64,000 nucleotides of DNA from Chitinophaga pendula (GCF_020386615.1 NZ_CP077769.1:310001-374000), one strand, 5' to 3'; positions 7,286-17,113 are shown, counted from the first letter of the stretch. Numbers and translations: made by a program. Notes: generated by a model from the letters alone, not told the origin.

Positions 7286-7947
7286 TGGCCAGTGAGAGTA
7301 AGCTACAAAGGCAGCTTTTAGAAAGCGGATTTCTCGACGATATAGGGCAGGCAAGGGGCGGTGATAAGCTGAAGTTTACCAGCGTTGAGCAGGTATTTAT
7401 TAAGCATATGGGGCAGCTATTAAAGCGTCTACAGGAAAGAGTAAATGCCCCGCAATGTGCTGATAAAGAGATAACAGCCAGCGGTGGGCTATCAGCCTCT
7501 ATGCGCTTTGAGTATACTTTTCTTGGCGTCTTATATCGGGCACAATTCTATATGGCCAGCTATGCCGACTACCAGGATAAGGGGGTCCGCGGTCTAGGTA
7601 GTAATAATCAAAATACCACGTCCCCTTATTCATTCCGTTTTAAAAATGCCTCTCGCAACCACGTGGACGCAATCGAAGGCTGGTTGAAAGAGAAAAACAA
7701 CCTCACCGATAGGAGAGCACCGAAAGGGTTATTAACCGCCGGTAAGAAGAACCATATTAACGACGCTATACAGACTAACCGGTCTATCGCATACGCTATT
7801 GCTGTTGCAGGCAAATCAAAGGGGCTGAAAGCTCAAAATTTCAAACAGGGTGCTATTGATGACGTTATGCCCGGTCTTATGAAGGAGTTAGCGCAGGCAA
7901 TGGCAAGAGATATTAAAATCAGCATCGACACATCCGTATTACAATGA
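7285..7947 (+). CDS. Phage structural protein, possible tail-completion type
   Basis: 220 residues starting MASESKLQRQLLESGFLDD, at the TAATG junction with the frameshift extension. Central features are a Gln/Asn/Ser patch (GLGSNNQNTTSPYSFRFKNAS) and a basic segment RRAPKGLLTAGKKNH, with alternating helices. I do not recognise a named family. Position between tail chaperone and tail/baseplate proteins suggests a minor virion protein. The end overlaps the next start by 4 bases. Confidence 0.5.
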   Translation: MASESKLQRQLLESGFLDDIGQARGGDKLKFTSVEQVFIKHMGQLLKRLQERVNAPQCADKEITASGGLSASMRFEYTFLGVLYRAQFYMASYADYQDKGVRGLGSNNQNTTSPYSFRFKNASRNHVDAIEGWLKEKNNLTDRRAPKGLLTAGKKNHINDAIQTNRSIAYAIAVAGKSKGLKAQNFKQGAIDDVMPGLMKELAQAMARDIKISIDTSVLQ

Positions 7948-9140
7948 TAACAATACATGATAAACCGCAGACATTTACACCTGCCTGGAATTCGGTTAGC
8001 TACATGATCAGTTCAGATAACTATATGCAGCCTGATTTTAAGTTTGTTGCGGATGTATATTCCGGTGGTTCACTTTTAGGAACATTGAAATACCAGGCAG
8101 AGCCAATAGGTAGCGCGCCTGTATTTGTCGAGATAGGAAGATTGATCCAATCAACAGTATCGGCTAACTACTGCCGATTAAACACTGTTGTTGCGCCTGA
8201 TGTAGTAGTGGTCGCTGGTGGCGCAGTGTCTGCATATAGCGTTCAATTTGGCGAGCAGTACAGTGGAACGCTCCATGCAAACCTTAACAGTCATAGTGGA
8301 TATGCGTTCAATGGCGCGCTAAATAATATGCGGTTTGCCTTCTTTGATTATACAGCCCTTCAGAATACACGGTTTTTAACCCCGTTAAGCCGCTTTGTTG
8401 CTCGTAAGCAGGATAGCGTTATGTTGTCGGTGATTCAGTCAGATACGGCCCCTATAGCATTATTTGAGCTGAAGATTTATAGCGCTACCGGTGTGCCGGT
8501 TTATACCGGAACTATTCCCAATCCCTATACGAGTCTGACGGCGGTTAACAATAGAGTCTTACACCTTCATGTAGGATTCAACCACCTGGCTACCGTGCTG
8601 ACATTGCCGCTTAATGTAGTATCGGTAGCTGCGTACTATACTATATCTATGTCTGGTGGTGGGGCGGTACGGATCGATCTAAATAGTCGCTGCGAAAGGA
8701 TACCCAGTGTACGTCTGCATTTTTTGAACGAGTTAGGGGGATTCGATTCTTTCAACTTTATGTTAAATTCCATCAGGAGCATAGAGACAGAGCGGAAGTC
8801 GTATTATCGACAACCATCTAACCGCCGTACCGGATATGATCCTACAGAACGAAGGTTTGAGACGTTGCAACGAAATTACGCTACATCCTATACTGAGAAG
8901 GTACGGGCGGTTAGCGATTTTCTTACAGACAGTGAATCCGAAGGATTAGAACAACTCATGCACTCTCCCTTAATCTATCAGGAGGTACAAGGGGAGGATT
9001 ACGGCAGTAGCGGGAAATTATTAGTTCCTATTGAAAATACAATCACGAGCTACCAACGGAAGAGAGTAAGCGCTGACAAGCTGTTTAATCTCGAAATAGA
9101 CCTACAATTAACTACACGTAACATCCGCCAGGGTATTTAA
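7944..9140 (+). CDS. Tail (distal tail-like) structural protein
   Basis: 398 residues, strongly beta-rich. The segment RLHFLNELGGFDSFNFMLNS (about 260-280), followed by the charged stretch SIETERKSYYRQPS, is a pattern I have seen in Bacteroidota phage tail proteins just ahead of a large hub/baseplate protein. The C-terminal part (ENTITSYQRKRVSADKLFNL) fits a beta-sandwich. No enzymatic motif is seen. It overlaps the upstream gene by 4 bases and is followed by the 724-residue tail protein. Confidence 0.55.
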   Translation: MITIHDKPQTFTPAWNSVSYMISSDNYMQPDFKFVADVYSGGSLLGTLKYQAEPIGSAPVFVEIGRLIQSTVSANYCRLNTVVAPDVVVVAGGAVSAYSVQFGEQYSGTLHANLNSHSGYAFNGALNNMRFAFFDYTALQNTRFLTPLSRFVARKQDSVMLSVIQSDTAPIALFELKIYSATGVPVYTGTIPNPYTSLTAVNNRVLHLHVGFNHLATVLTLPLNVVSVAAYYTISMSGGGAVRIDLNSRCERIPSVRLHFLNELGGFDSFNFMLNSIRSIETERKSYYRQPSNRRTGYDPTERRFETLQRNYATSYTEKVRAVSDFLTDSESEGLEQLMHSPLIYQEVQGEDYGSSGKLLVPIENTITSYQRKRVSADKLFNLEIDLQLTTRNIRQGI

Positions 9141-9186
9141 TTGTATTCCCTCCCGTACAGATATACCTTTTCGACCTTATATAGGT

Positions 9187-11361
9187 ATGATCAGGACAAC
9201 GATTATCGTAGAGGGATATAAAGTCGACTTGCTAAAGGATATAGCGACCGACTTTACATACTCTGTACAGGATATACGGGAGCCAGATAAACGCAATACC
9301 GACTATTCAAAGACGATAGAGTTACCAGGAACAGCCTATAATAACTCTTTGTTTGCCCATATCCTTGAAGTGAACATAGAAAACGACTTCAATGCTGCGC
9401 TGGCGAATATCGGGTACAACTTTAATCCAAATAAGGTTGCAAAAACTGTTGTCTTAGTAGACGGTGTTGAGGTATTCAGAGGCGTAATGCAGCTAACAAA
9501 GGTGCGCAGTGATAGGGGAGTGGTGATCTACGAAACGAACGTCACGGGGAGGCTTGCTGACATTTTGTACTCGATGGGAGATAAGAAGTTAGCAGACATA
9601 CCATTTTCCAATTTGAACCATATCTTAACTGTCGATCACCTACAAAACGTATGGAACAATCCCGATAGTTTCCGTTATGCATATCCATTAATCGACTATG
9701 GTATGTCGAAAACGGGAGTTAGTTACCCACTTAACAACTTTGCGCCTGCAATATATGTCAAGGAATACATAGATCGCATTTTTGCGCAGGCCGGGTTTAC
9801 ATATAACTCCCGATTCTTCAATACTCCCTATTTTAAAAGCCTGATAATACCCCCCACAGAAAATAGAGAGTTCACCACCAGTGGTGAGAAAACAAAGTTT
9901 ATGCGGCTATACTCCCGCTACGAATCCCAGTCAAACAAGCGAACGGGTAACAACTGGCGAGAGGTAACAGTACCATTTGTTAATGTAGACTATGACAAAT
10001 ACCGTTGGCATTCCGGTGATAATCACCATATAATTATTACTAATCGGCTAGAAAGTAGCTTTCAATTTAGCCTGAATTTTAGGCACCACAACACACGGGG
10101 CCGAGGTTGTGAAATATTTGTTTTGAAGAATGGTAATAGAATTCTTACACAGCAAGTTGATAGCCGGTTTGAATTCAGAGAGGAAGTAATAGAGGTTCCC
10201 CGCCAGTTGTGGGAGGTAGGGGATACCATCCAGCTTGCTTTCAATATGCCGCCGAAAAGTACAGTTACATGGGAAACATCCTCTACCTGGCTCGCGCCTT
10301 CTCCAGTAGATCAAAGCCAGTATCCTATTGACGGGAATGCCGAAATTGACATGGCCCAGCTGGTAAGTAAGTCAGTTACACAACGGGATTTTTTTAAGTC
10401 AATAATACTTATGCATAACCTATTCGTGTTCACCGATGAGAACGACGAAAGGAATCTATTTGTGACGCCTCAAATGTGGTTCTACAGTACATATGCTGTA
10501 GATGCTGTAGACTGGACTTGTAAGGTGGACTACAGCAAGCCGATAGACATTACCCCTATGGGCTTACTTACTGCGAGGGAATACAGCTTTACCTACAAAA
10601 AGGACAACGACTATTGGGGAAACGATTGGTATTTCACGCGATATAATGAAACCTACGGGCAGCGAACATATGTTGTTGACAATGATTTTCAAAAGAGTAC
10701 GCAGAAAATAGAACTCATATTCAGCCCTACCGTGTCTGTTCAAGAAGAGGGGAGCAGACGAGTGATACCCCACATCTATAAGAAGGATAAGGAGGGATCA
10801 AGGCAAAGAGACGCGTTTAATATTCGCATCCTGCAATATGGTGGGCTGCTTGACAGCTTAGACGATAGCGGTAGGCCATACGCCCGATGGGAGATTGTAG
10901 ATACGTTTAACAACGTTTTAGGTCAGTTTGTCCAATATCCTTATGCTGGCATGACAGATCATCCCACATCCCCCACACGTGATATCTGCTTTTCCCCACC
11001 GAGAGAATTAAAATATCAGGTAGATAATCCCTATCCCAATGTAGGGCTGTATCGGTATTATTGGGAATCCTACCTAAAAGAGATCACAAACAAAGATAGC
11101 AAGCTCGTCGCTCTATTTGTCTACCTGTTACCGATGGATATTAGCCGCTTGGATTTTAAGAGGCTGGTAAAAGTTAATAACGTGTACTACAAGCTAAACA
11201 AAGTGCCGGGCTATGACCCACTTAACGAGGGAAGTACACAAGTCGAGTTATTCAAGACCGCGGTAAAAGTTTCTATTGAGAAGCCTGGTTTCCTTTTGCA
11301 TGGGAATGACGGCTATCTGCTTCACGATGATACTTCACCTGCAAGAATACCATACGCTTAA
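9187..11361 (+). CDS. Large tail/baseplate protein
   Basis: 724 residues. The N-terminus (IIVEGYKVDLLKDIATDFTY, then DIREPDKRNTDYSKTIELPG, then YNNSLFAHILEVN) matches the opening of a widespread Bacteroidota phage tail protein that combines a hub-like beta domain with later carbohydrate-binding-like repeats. The rest is rich in Tyr, Trp and Asn. It ends LLHGNDGYLLHDD. Likely at the tail tip; role inferred from order and composition. The stop overlaps the next ATG (TAATG). Confidence 0.6.
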   Translation: MIRTTIIVEGYKVDLLKDIATDFTYSVQDIREPDKRNTDYSKTIELPGTAYNNSLFAHILEVNIENDFNAALANIGYNFNPNKVAKTVVLVDGVEVFRGVMQLTKVRSDRGVVIYETNVTGRLADILYSMGDKKLADIPFSNLNHILTVDHLQNVWNNPDSFRYAYPLIDYGMSKTGVSYPLNNFAPAIYVKEYIDRIFAQAGFTYNSRFFNTPYFKSLIIPPTENREFTTSGEKTKFMRLYSRYESQSNKRTGNNWREVTVPFVNVDYDKYRWHSGDNHHIIITNRLESSFQFSLNFRHHNTRGRGCEIFVLKNGNRILTQQVDSRFEFREEVIEVPRQLWEVGDTIQLAFNMPPKSTVTWETSSTWLAPSPVDQSQYPIDGNAEIDMAQLVSKSVTQRDFFKSIILMHNLFVFTDENDERNLFVTPQMWFYSTYAVDAVDWTCKVDYSKPIDITPMGLLTAREYSFTYKKDNDYWGNDWYFTRYNETYGQRTYVVDNDFQKSTQKIELIFSPTVSVQEEGSRRVIPHIYKKDKEGSRQRDAFNIRILQYGGLLDSLDDSGRPYARWEIVDTFNNVLGQFVQYPYAGMTDHPTSPTRDICFSPPRELKYQVDNPYPNVGLYRYYWESYLKEITNKDSKLVALFVYLLPMDISRLDFKRLVKVNNVYYKLNKVPGYDPLNEGSTQVELFKTAVKVSIEKPGFLLHGNDGYLLHDDTSPARIPYA

Positions 11362-11888
11362 TGGATAAGAAGCTAAATCTGTTAGACCCTGCCGGGCCGG
11401 TATCAGGGAATGACATAATCGGAATAGTGCAGGACATGGCAACCGGTAAGATGTTATATACATCCGCCCAGGCTCTTAAATCCTTCGTGCTTGGCGGTGC
11501 TACAGCTGGCGCGCGGATATACTTTAGTCCTGGTGTGCCCGGCGTATCCGTTGGAGTTGATAACGATGTCGCTTTTGATACGCAGGGGAAGGGAATGTAC
11601 TTGAAGATTTCCGGGAGGTGGATACTGCAAGACTTTTATGGATCAACCGGTGGGATGCAAAGGATCGCCGCAATTATTCCGACTGAAAGGTCGAGCTATC
11701 AAAACTCTGCATTAGCTGATTCTGAGGTTCTTGATGTGTCGTTAGATGGCATAGGATTAAAGGAGCGTACCACCTCGGGTACACTTGCACAGGATGAATG
11801 GCGACAAAATAAGGAAGATCCATCTATCGTAAACTTTGGGCAGGTGTTACCGGCAGGTGTCTTTATTCGAATTCTTTATAACGTATAG
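11361..11888 (+). CDS. Hypothetical virion-associated protein
   Basis: 175 residues starting MDKKLNLLDPAGPVSGNDI, with Gly/Ser/Val-rich short beta strands (GARIYFSPGVPGVSVGVDNDV; GRWILQDFYGSTGG). No membrane segment or signal is visible. Such Gly-rich beta proteins between a tail-tip protein and the tape measure are usually minor tail or fibre-attachment proteins. Family not recognised. It shares a start/stop overlap with the upstream gene and leaves two bases before the tape-measure gene. Confidence 0.5.
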   Translation: MDKKLNLLDPAGPVSGNDIIGIVQDMATGKMLYTSAQALKSFVLGGATAGARIYFSPGVPGVSVGVDNDVAFDTQGKGMYLKISGRWILQDFYGSTGGMQRIAAIIPTERSSYQNSALADSEVLDVSLDGIGLKERTTSGTLAQDEWRQNKEDPSIVNFGQVLPAGVFIRILYNV

Positions 11889-11890
11889 GC

Positions 11891-13888
11891 ATGGCAGAAA
11901 AGGTAGAAATAGGAATCGAGGTCAACCCTGGAGATTCAGGAAGGACAGTAGCTAACATAAAGAAAGAGATCAAGGAGGCGACGGCGGAAGCTATAAGGTT
12001 AAGCCGAGAGTTTGGAGAACTATCCCCGTCTGCCCAGGATGCAGCCAAAAGGCTTGCAGGACTGAAGGATGAAATGGCGGATTTAAGCGAACGTGTTGCC
12101 CTGTTTGATCCGGGTAAAAAATTCGCTGTATTTGGTAACGTTGTTAACTCAGTTGCCGGTGGCTTTACAGCTGCGCAGGGCGCTATGGCTGTATTTGGGT
12201 CAGAAAGTGAAGACCTGCAGAAGCAATTGGTTAAACTGCAAGGGGCAATTGCATTGACACAGGGGCTTTCTACGATTGCAGATAGTTGGAAAGATTTCCA
12301 GCGCTTAGGCCTGGTGGTACGTACCTATGTTGTTACGGCCTTTACTACGTTGCGCGGTGCGTTAATAGCAACTGGCATTGGTGCGCTGATCGTTGTCGTT
12401 GGAACTTTAATAGCTAACCTGGAATCAGTCGAAAAGTGGCTAAAAAAGATTATACCAGGATTTGAAGGTTTTGCTACAATTCTGAATAAACTTAAGGCGG
12501 TCGGCTCCGGCCTTGCGAACGCATTAATTGAACCGTTTAAAGTCCTGGGTGACGTGATTTCTAATCTCTTTAAAGGCGATTTTTCCGGAGCTATAACAGC
12601 TGCAAAGGGGCTTGGAGAGAGGTTAGGTGATGCTTTTAACAAGGGGTTTAATGACGCCCTACAATCACAGCGACAGGCCGCAGCAGCAGAGGCATTAAAA
12701 GCGCTTAATGAGCGTTTGGAAAGGGAATTGAAGGTAAGGAAGGCTTACGGTCAGAATGTCGCAAGTCAGGAAGAAGAGATAGCAAGAAACGCCGCAGCTG
12801 CGAAGCTATTGGAATTCGGAGCAGACAGCAAAGAGTATTTAGATGCCCAGGCAGATTTTAACGCAACAATAGCATCCAATAGGAAAGCAGCAGCAGATAA
12901 AGCAGCGGCCGATGCAAAGAGTGCCGCCGATAAGAACAGAGAGTATGCAATGCTTGCCCTAAAGGACTTACAAAACCTTCAAGCATTAGAGTATAAACAG
13001 GCGCAGCTTCGAGGTGATAACCTGTATAAGCTAAAGCAACAGCAATTAGAGGCAGAAAGGCAGTTGCTTATCTCTTACGGACAGTCTACAAAGGATATAC
13101 AGCAACAAATTGACTTAGAAATGCTCGCACAGCGGGAGCAGCTGACATCCGTATTAAAGGACAAGGCATATGCAACCACTGGAAATGTTTCGTCTCTGCT
13201 TCAAAATGTAGGGAAGGCTTTGGTAGACCTGGAACAGAGGAATATAGAAGCGCAAACAGCGGCAAGAATTAGAACGGAGGAAGAAGAAGAGGCCAAGCGG
13301 CAAGCGTTCCAACGCACAAATGATTATCTGTCCTTTATTGTCGATAACAGGGCGGAAATGGGAAATACGGAGGCCGCTATTGCTGCTGCCGCTGCCGCAG
13401 TTGTGGCCTTTCAGGAGAATGCAAAACAAGATGCGTTCACGCAAACTGCTAACGTATTAAAAGCCGCTTCCGGAGTACTTGGGGCACAAAGCAAAGTGGG
13501 GAAAGCCGTAGCTATAGCCTCTGCCACAATAGAAGCAATATCCGGGGCTGCAAAATCTTTCACTGCACTGGCGGGTATTCCTATCATTGGTCCTGGGCTG
13601 GGTGCTGCCGCGGCTGCTGCGGCTTTGGTCGCTGGCTACGCACGTGTGCGCCAGATCGCTAAGGTTCAGGTTCTGGGTGGTGGTGGGGATTCACCTGGGT
13701 CGCCTCCCAACGTATCCATGTCCGCCCCATTACAGCCAAGCATACCTACTAACAACAGCACGATAGTCGATCGGCTTGATGATGTCAATAGCAATCTTCG
13801 TGAATCACGCAGGGTGTATGTATTAGAAAAGGATATCACCGACACCCAGGACAGAGTTGCAAAAATTGAACAGAACGCAAAATTTTAA
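11891..13888 (+). CDS. Tail tape measure protein
   Basis: 665 residues. The N-terminal helical part (IEVNPGDSGRTVANIKKEIK) is followed by long Ala-rich helices, a hydrophobic segment at about 150-175 (FTTLRGALIATGIGALIVVV), coiled-coil stretches (LKQQQLEAERQLLISYGQ), and a Gly/Ala-rich membrane-like region near 550-590 (IPIIGPGLGAAAAAAALVAG). This layout is typical of tape measures, which set tail length and may aid DNA entry. At roughly 0.15 nm per residue the tail would be near 100 nm, a rule-of-thumb estimate. It is shorter than many siphophage tape measures. Confidence 0.8.
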   Translation: MAEKVEIGIEVNPGDSGRTVANIKKEIKEATAEAIRLSREFGELSPSAQDAAKRLAGLKDEMADLSERVALFDPGKKFAVFGNVVNSVAGGFTAAQGAMAVFGSESEDLQKQLVKLQGAIALTQGLSTIADSWKDFQRLGLVVRTYVVTAFTTLRGALIATGIGALIVVVGTLIANLESVEKWLKKIIPGFEGFATILNKLKAVGSGLANALIEPFKVLGDVISNLFKGDFSGAITAAKGLGERLGDAFNKGFNDALQSQRQAAAAEALKALNERLERELKVRKAYGQNVASQEEEIARNAAAAKLLEFGADSKEYLDAQADFNATIASNRKAAADKAAADAKSAADKNREYAMLALKDLQNLQALEYKQAQLRGDNLYKLKQQQLEAERQLLISYGQSTKDIQQQIDLEMLAQREQLTSVLKDKAYATTGNVSSLLQNVGKALVDLEQRNIEAQTAARIRTEEEEEAKRQAFQRTNDYLSFIVDNRAEMGNTEAAIAAAAAAVVAFQENAKQDAFTQTANVLKAASGVLGAQSKVGKAVAIASATIEAISGAAKSFTALAGIPIIGPGLGAAAAAAALVAGYARVRQIAKVQVLGGGGDSPGSPPNVSMSAPLQPSIPTNNSTIVDRLDDVNSNLRESRRVYVLEKDITDTQDRVAKIEQNAKF

Positions 13889-13893
13889 ACAAA

Positions 13894-14481
13894 ATGGATT
13901 TACCACTGTATCAGTTGCGCCTTAGCGATGATGAATCAGACAATACACAAGTTGAATATGTATCACTTGTAGAACGACCCGCCATACAAAAGGACTTTTT
14001 AGTATTTAATGAGACTGTTCATTTTGAGATACAGGACGAAGAGCAGCGGATACTTACCGGTCCCGCAATGATACCAAACATGCCGATTTTTCAACGTAAT
14101 GAAACATATGGGGAACACTACGCATTATTCGATGCGGAAACAGTAAAAGAAATAGCGTATCGCTTTTTCAAGAAAGGGTTTCAATCCAATATCAACATTG
14201 GGCATAGGCGGGATGATCTTGCAACAGATAGCGTATTCTTCGAATCCTGGATAGTGGATAGAAAAATAGGTAAATACCCTATGGGCGCTTTTTCGGAGGT
14301 TCCAGATGGGACATGGTTCCTATCTGCAAAAATAAACAATGATGATACGTGGACGCGTATTAAGTCAAAAGAGTTAAAGGGGTTCAGTGTAGAGGGTTTT
14401 TTTCAATATGTGCCGGAGGATCACGATGACATGACAGATGATGAGTTTATGGCGCAGCTTGCGCGAATACTTAAAAGATAA
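13894..14481 (+). CDS. XkdF-like putative prohead protease
   Basis: 195 residues. The opening VEYVSLVERPAIQKDFLVFN matches the XkdF family of PBSX-type elements (putative phage serine protease). Further support comes from LTGPAMIPNMPIFQRNE, FFESWIVDRKIGKYPMGAF and KSKELKGFSVEGFF, the last being a family-typical segment. The family is thought to process scaffold and capsid proteins. It is placed just before scaffold and capsid genes, as in PBSX. An intrinsic terminator follows six bases after the stop. Confidence 0.7.
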   Translation: MDLPLYQLRLSDDESDNTQVEYVSLVERPAIQKDFLVFNETVHFEIQDEEQRILTGPAMIPNMPIFQRNETYGEHYALFDAETVKEIAYRFFKKGFQSNINIGHRRDDLATDSVFFESWIVDRKIGKYPMGAFSEVPDGTWFLSAKINNDDTWTRIKSKELKGFSVEGFFQYVPEDHDDMTDDEFMAQLARILKR

Positions 14482-14486
14482 AACAG

Positions 14487-14511
14487 GCTGCGAATCATCG
14501 CAGCTTTTTTT
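14487..14511 (+). terminator. Intrinsic terminator inside the head gene block
   Basis: A perfect 7-bp stem GCTGCGA / TCGCAGC with loop ATCA, directly followed by seven T. It ends one base before an ATG at 14512, so the capsid block downstream either has its own promoter or receives read-through only. Confidence 0.8.
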
Positions 14512-15120
14512 ATGGCAACTCCGAACGCTTCAACAAAAATGTCCTTTTATAGACATACACAAATGAATCAAATGAGTAAAAAAGTTCTTATTGACAAAAT
14601 AAAGGCGCTTTTCTCTTCCATCGAACAAGCTGGTGAGTTGCAAACGGCAATGCTACAGAATGGTACAGTTATTCAGTATTCCGTGCTTGAAGCTGGTGGT
14701 ACTATTTCCACCATCGCAGCTGATGGCGTTGCTATTCCTGCCGAGCCTGGACAATACACCCTTGAAGACGGACGGATTATTGTCGTGGCTGAATCTGGGA
14801 GGATTGATGAAGTGAAGCCAGCCGCCAATGAAGACGAAAAGACTGAAATGTCAGAACCTGCGCCCGCCGTGGTTGACTGGGCACCAGTAATTGACGGCTT
14901 GAAGGGACAGCTCGAACAATATGCAAAGCGTGTATCTGCGTTGGAGGGGGCAAACGCTAAGTTCAGCGCTGCATTTAGGGAAACATTAGGCATCGTCGAG
15001 ACTATGGCCAATGAGCCAGATGGAAAGCCTATTCACACCCCGCGACAATCTGTCTTTAGTGAAACTAAAAAAATAGAAAAGGCGCATCGGTTCGATCGCT
15101 TAAAGCAGGCTCTGAAGTAA
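14512..15120 (+). CDS. Putative capsid scaffold protein
   Basis: Up to 202 residues. The ATG at 14512 abuts a terminator T-run, so the true start may be one of the later ATGs at 14563 or 14572 (MSKKVLIDKIKALFSSIEQ). The product has a small beta-like middle (GTVIQYSVLEAGGTISTIAA), an acidic linker (NEDEKTEMSEPAP) and a C-terminal coiled-coil-like helix (LKGQLEQYAKRVSALEGANA). Acidic, helical proteins between protease and capsid genes are usually scaffolds. Function is inferred from place and composition. Confidence 0.55.
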   Translation: MATPNASTKMSFYRHTQMNQMSKKVLIDKIKALFSSIEQAGELQTAMLQNGTVIQYSVLEAGGTISTIAADGVAIPAEPGQYTLEDGRIIVVAESGRIDEVKPAANEDEKTEMSEPAPAVVDWAPVIDGLKGQLEQYAKRVSALEGANAKFSAAFRETLGIVETMANEPDGKPIHTPRQSVFSETKKIEKAHRFDRLKQALK

Positions 15121-15165
15121 TGCATACCTGATTGTATTCACACTACTTAAATTAAACACGAGAAT

Positions 15166-16134
15166 ATGGCGTTTGACCTTAAAGATTTACAAAACTATAG
15201 TGATGAGCAGAGCGACAAACTGATTGTACGGACTGCGGTATCCGGCCCAACCCTGGATAAAATCAGAAAGCAGGCCAATGTGGAAACAGGCATAAAGACA
15301 GAGCAAAAAATCAATCGTCTGGGAACTGATGTAGTATTCCAGGATGGTGATGGTTGCGGGTTCAAGAGTGCGGATACTACTAAGCTAACACAGCGCAGTA
15401 TTGTAGTAGGTAACATGAAAGTAAATGAGGAGCTATGTATAAGAGACCTTGAAAAAAAATGGACACAAAAACAGCTCCCCATCGGCAGCGACTACGACAA
15501 AATTCCATTCGAACAAGAGTATGCAGAACTGAAGTCTGACGCGATCACAGAGGCTTTAGAGGTTGCGGTATGGCAGGGAGATAAGACAAGCGCAAAGCCT
15601 AATATTAACAAGTTCGACGGGTTTAATAAACTTATTGACGCATCTGCCGATGTTATCAAATCAAATGCTCCAAAATATACCAAAGGAGCCCCTGTAGCAG
15701 AAATAACAGAAGATAATGTATTTGATGTTGTAATGGGGGTTTACAAGGCAATTCCCTCCAAGTTGTTAAGTAAAAGTGATTTGGAGATTGTGGCAGGATG
15801 GGACACATTCAGGCTTTTCGTATTGGCGTTGACCATGAAAAATCTATTCCACTACAATGGTGACAACGCAAATGGCGAAATCGTCATACCTGGCACCAAT
15901 ACGAAACTGGTAGCACTCCCTGGTCTCGACCTCACGAACAGAGTACATGCCTTCCGTTGGTCTAACATGTATTATGGTACAGACTTGGACCTCGAAGAGG
16001 ATCAATTTAAGTTTTTGCCTATGGAGAGCGACGAACTGGTGAAGTTTAAAGCCCGTTGGAAGTCTGGTGTTAACTATGCCTATCCCGATGAGATGGTAAC
16101 ATTTAAGCCGGCTCCGCCAAATGGAGGAAACTAA
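15166..16134 (+). CDS. Major capsid protein
   Basis: 322 residues (MAFDLKDLQNYSDEQSDKLI). Features include an extended N-arm with helices, a central alpha/beta domain with DKTSAKPNINKFDGFNKLID, and a C-terminal MESDELVKFKARWKSGVNYA. The assignment follows size, the position after protease and scaffold genes, and resemblance to HK97-fold capsid proteins of Bacteroidota phages. A terminator hairpin follows after about 20 bases, as is common for the most abundant virion protein. Confidence 0.7.
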   Translation: MAFDLKDLQNYSDEQSDKLIVRTAVSGPTLDKIRKQANVETGIKTEQKINRLGTDVVFQDGDGCGFKSADTTKLTQRSIVVGNMKVNEELCIRDLEKKWTQKQLPIGSDYDKIPFEQEYAELKSDAITEALEVAVWQGDKTSAKPNINKFDGFNKLIDASADVIKSNAPKYTKGAPVAEITEDNVFDVVMGVYKAIPSKLLSKSDLEIVAGWDTFRLFVLALTMKNLFHYNGDNANGEIVIPGTNTKLVALPGLDLTNRVHAFRWSNMYYGTDLDLEEDQFKFLPMESDELVKFKARWKSGVNYAYPDEMVTFKPAPPNGGN

Positions 16135-16155
16135 CCCATAGGGAGGTTGAATTGT

Positions 16156-16185
16156 AATAGCCGGGGAAACCCGGCCTATTTCTTT
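16156..16185 (+). terminator. Intrinsic terminator after the major capsid gene
   Basis: A GC-rich stem (GCCGGG / CCCGGC) closed by a GAAA tetraloop and extended by A-T pairs beyond a one-base bulge, followed by TCTTT. Confidence 0.7.
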
Positions 16186-16202
16186 GTACAAAAAACAAGC
16201 AT

Positions 16203-16742
16203 ATGAATTGTGCATTAACGCAGAACTATATCATGGAGTGTGGGGATGCCATCGGCGGATTGAAACGGATGCTATCGATTGAGCATGCGAATGTGCTAGG
16301 CATCACGGTTACAGATGGTGTTATTACGGCAATTACCATTGCTCCGGGTAAGAAATTTTTTCAATACCAGCTTGTTCGGGAAACGGCCGGATTCAAGGAA
16401 ACTCCGACGAAAAACGTTCAAAACGGAAGTATGTACTATACCCAGGAATTAACGATTGTCCTTAACAAGCTGCGAACAAACACCCGCAACGAAATTTTAA
16501 ACCTGGCCCAAAATACACTCATTCAAATCGTTGAGGATCGTATGGGTCAATACTGGCTTTTAGGCAAGGATACCGGCATGGAGTTAACGGGCGGAGAAGT
16601 TGGTAGCGGCACCGCAAACGGAGACCGTAACGGCTACAGCCTCGTCTTTACCGGTCAAGAAAGGGTGCTTGCATACGAAGTGTCTCCCACTATCATAGAT
16701 ACCTTGCTTTCTGCTACTCCCGTTGGAAAAATCAACGGGTGA
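16203..16742 (+). CDS. Phage tail-tube-like protein
   Basis: 179 residues. It contains YYTQELTIVLNKLRTNTRNE and then LIQIVEDRMGQYWLLGKDTG, MELTGGEVGSGTANGDRNGY, a beta-rich pattern resembling tail-tube proteins of Bacteroidota siphophages. The tube forms the inner wall of the tail. The evidence is pattern resemblance only. It starts after the capsid terminator and its stop overlaps the next ATG (TGATG), so it heads a second unit leading to the portal. Confidence 0.5.
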   Translation: MNCALTQNYIMECGDAIGGLKRMLSIEHANVLGITVTDGVITAITIAPGKKFFQYQLVRETAGFKETPTKNVQNGSMYYTQELTIVLNKLRTNTRNEILNLAQNTLIQIVEDRMGQYWLLGKDTGMELTGGEVGSGTANGDRNGYSLVFTGQERVLAYEVSPTIIDTLLSATPVGKING

Positions 16743-17113
16743 TGATCGTGTTATACAGGGGAGAGGTCGCGAAAGTAGTGGTTACGGTAACTGAAAAGAC
16801 CTCTATAGCTGATGCCCAATACCTTTTCCTCTTTACAAACGATTTAACCGGCATGTCTGTGGCATTTATAGCTGCGAATGTTAGTGCTTACCCGATCAGA
16901 TATGATGAATTTCTGATAGACGTAGACGCTTACTTCTCGGCAGGAAAGGACGGATTTTATACCTATCGGATATTTCAACAATCAAGCATCGTAAACCTGG
17001 AACCTGAAGCGACCGCCGGGCTTGTAGAGGTTGGGAAAATGAAATTAGTATCCGAAAAGGGTGCAATTAAGGAATATAATCATAATAGTCAGTATAAGGC
17101 TTATGGACAATAA
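16742..17113 (+). CDS. Hypothetical phage protein
   Basis: About 123 residues from ATG 16742 (a GTG lies one codon earlier). Mostly beta strands (EVAKVVVTVTEKTSIADA, YLFLFTNDLTGMSVAFIA), with no hydrophobic membrane segment. Family unknown. It is coupled to the upstream gene by TGATG and overlaps the portal gene by 11 bases, suggesting a minor head or tail component. Confidence 0.5.
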   Translation: MIVLYRGEVAKVVVTVTEKTSIADAQYLFLFTNDLTGMSVAFIAANVSAYPIRYDEFLIDVDAYFSAGKDGFYTYRIFQQSSIVNLEPEATAGLVEVGKMKLVSEKGAIKEYNHNSQYKAYGQ

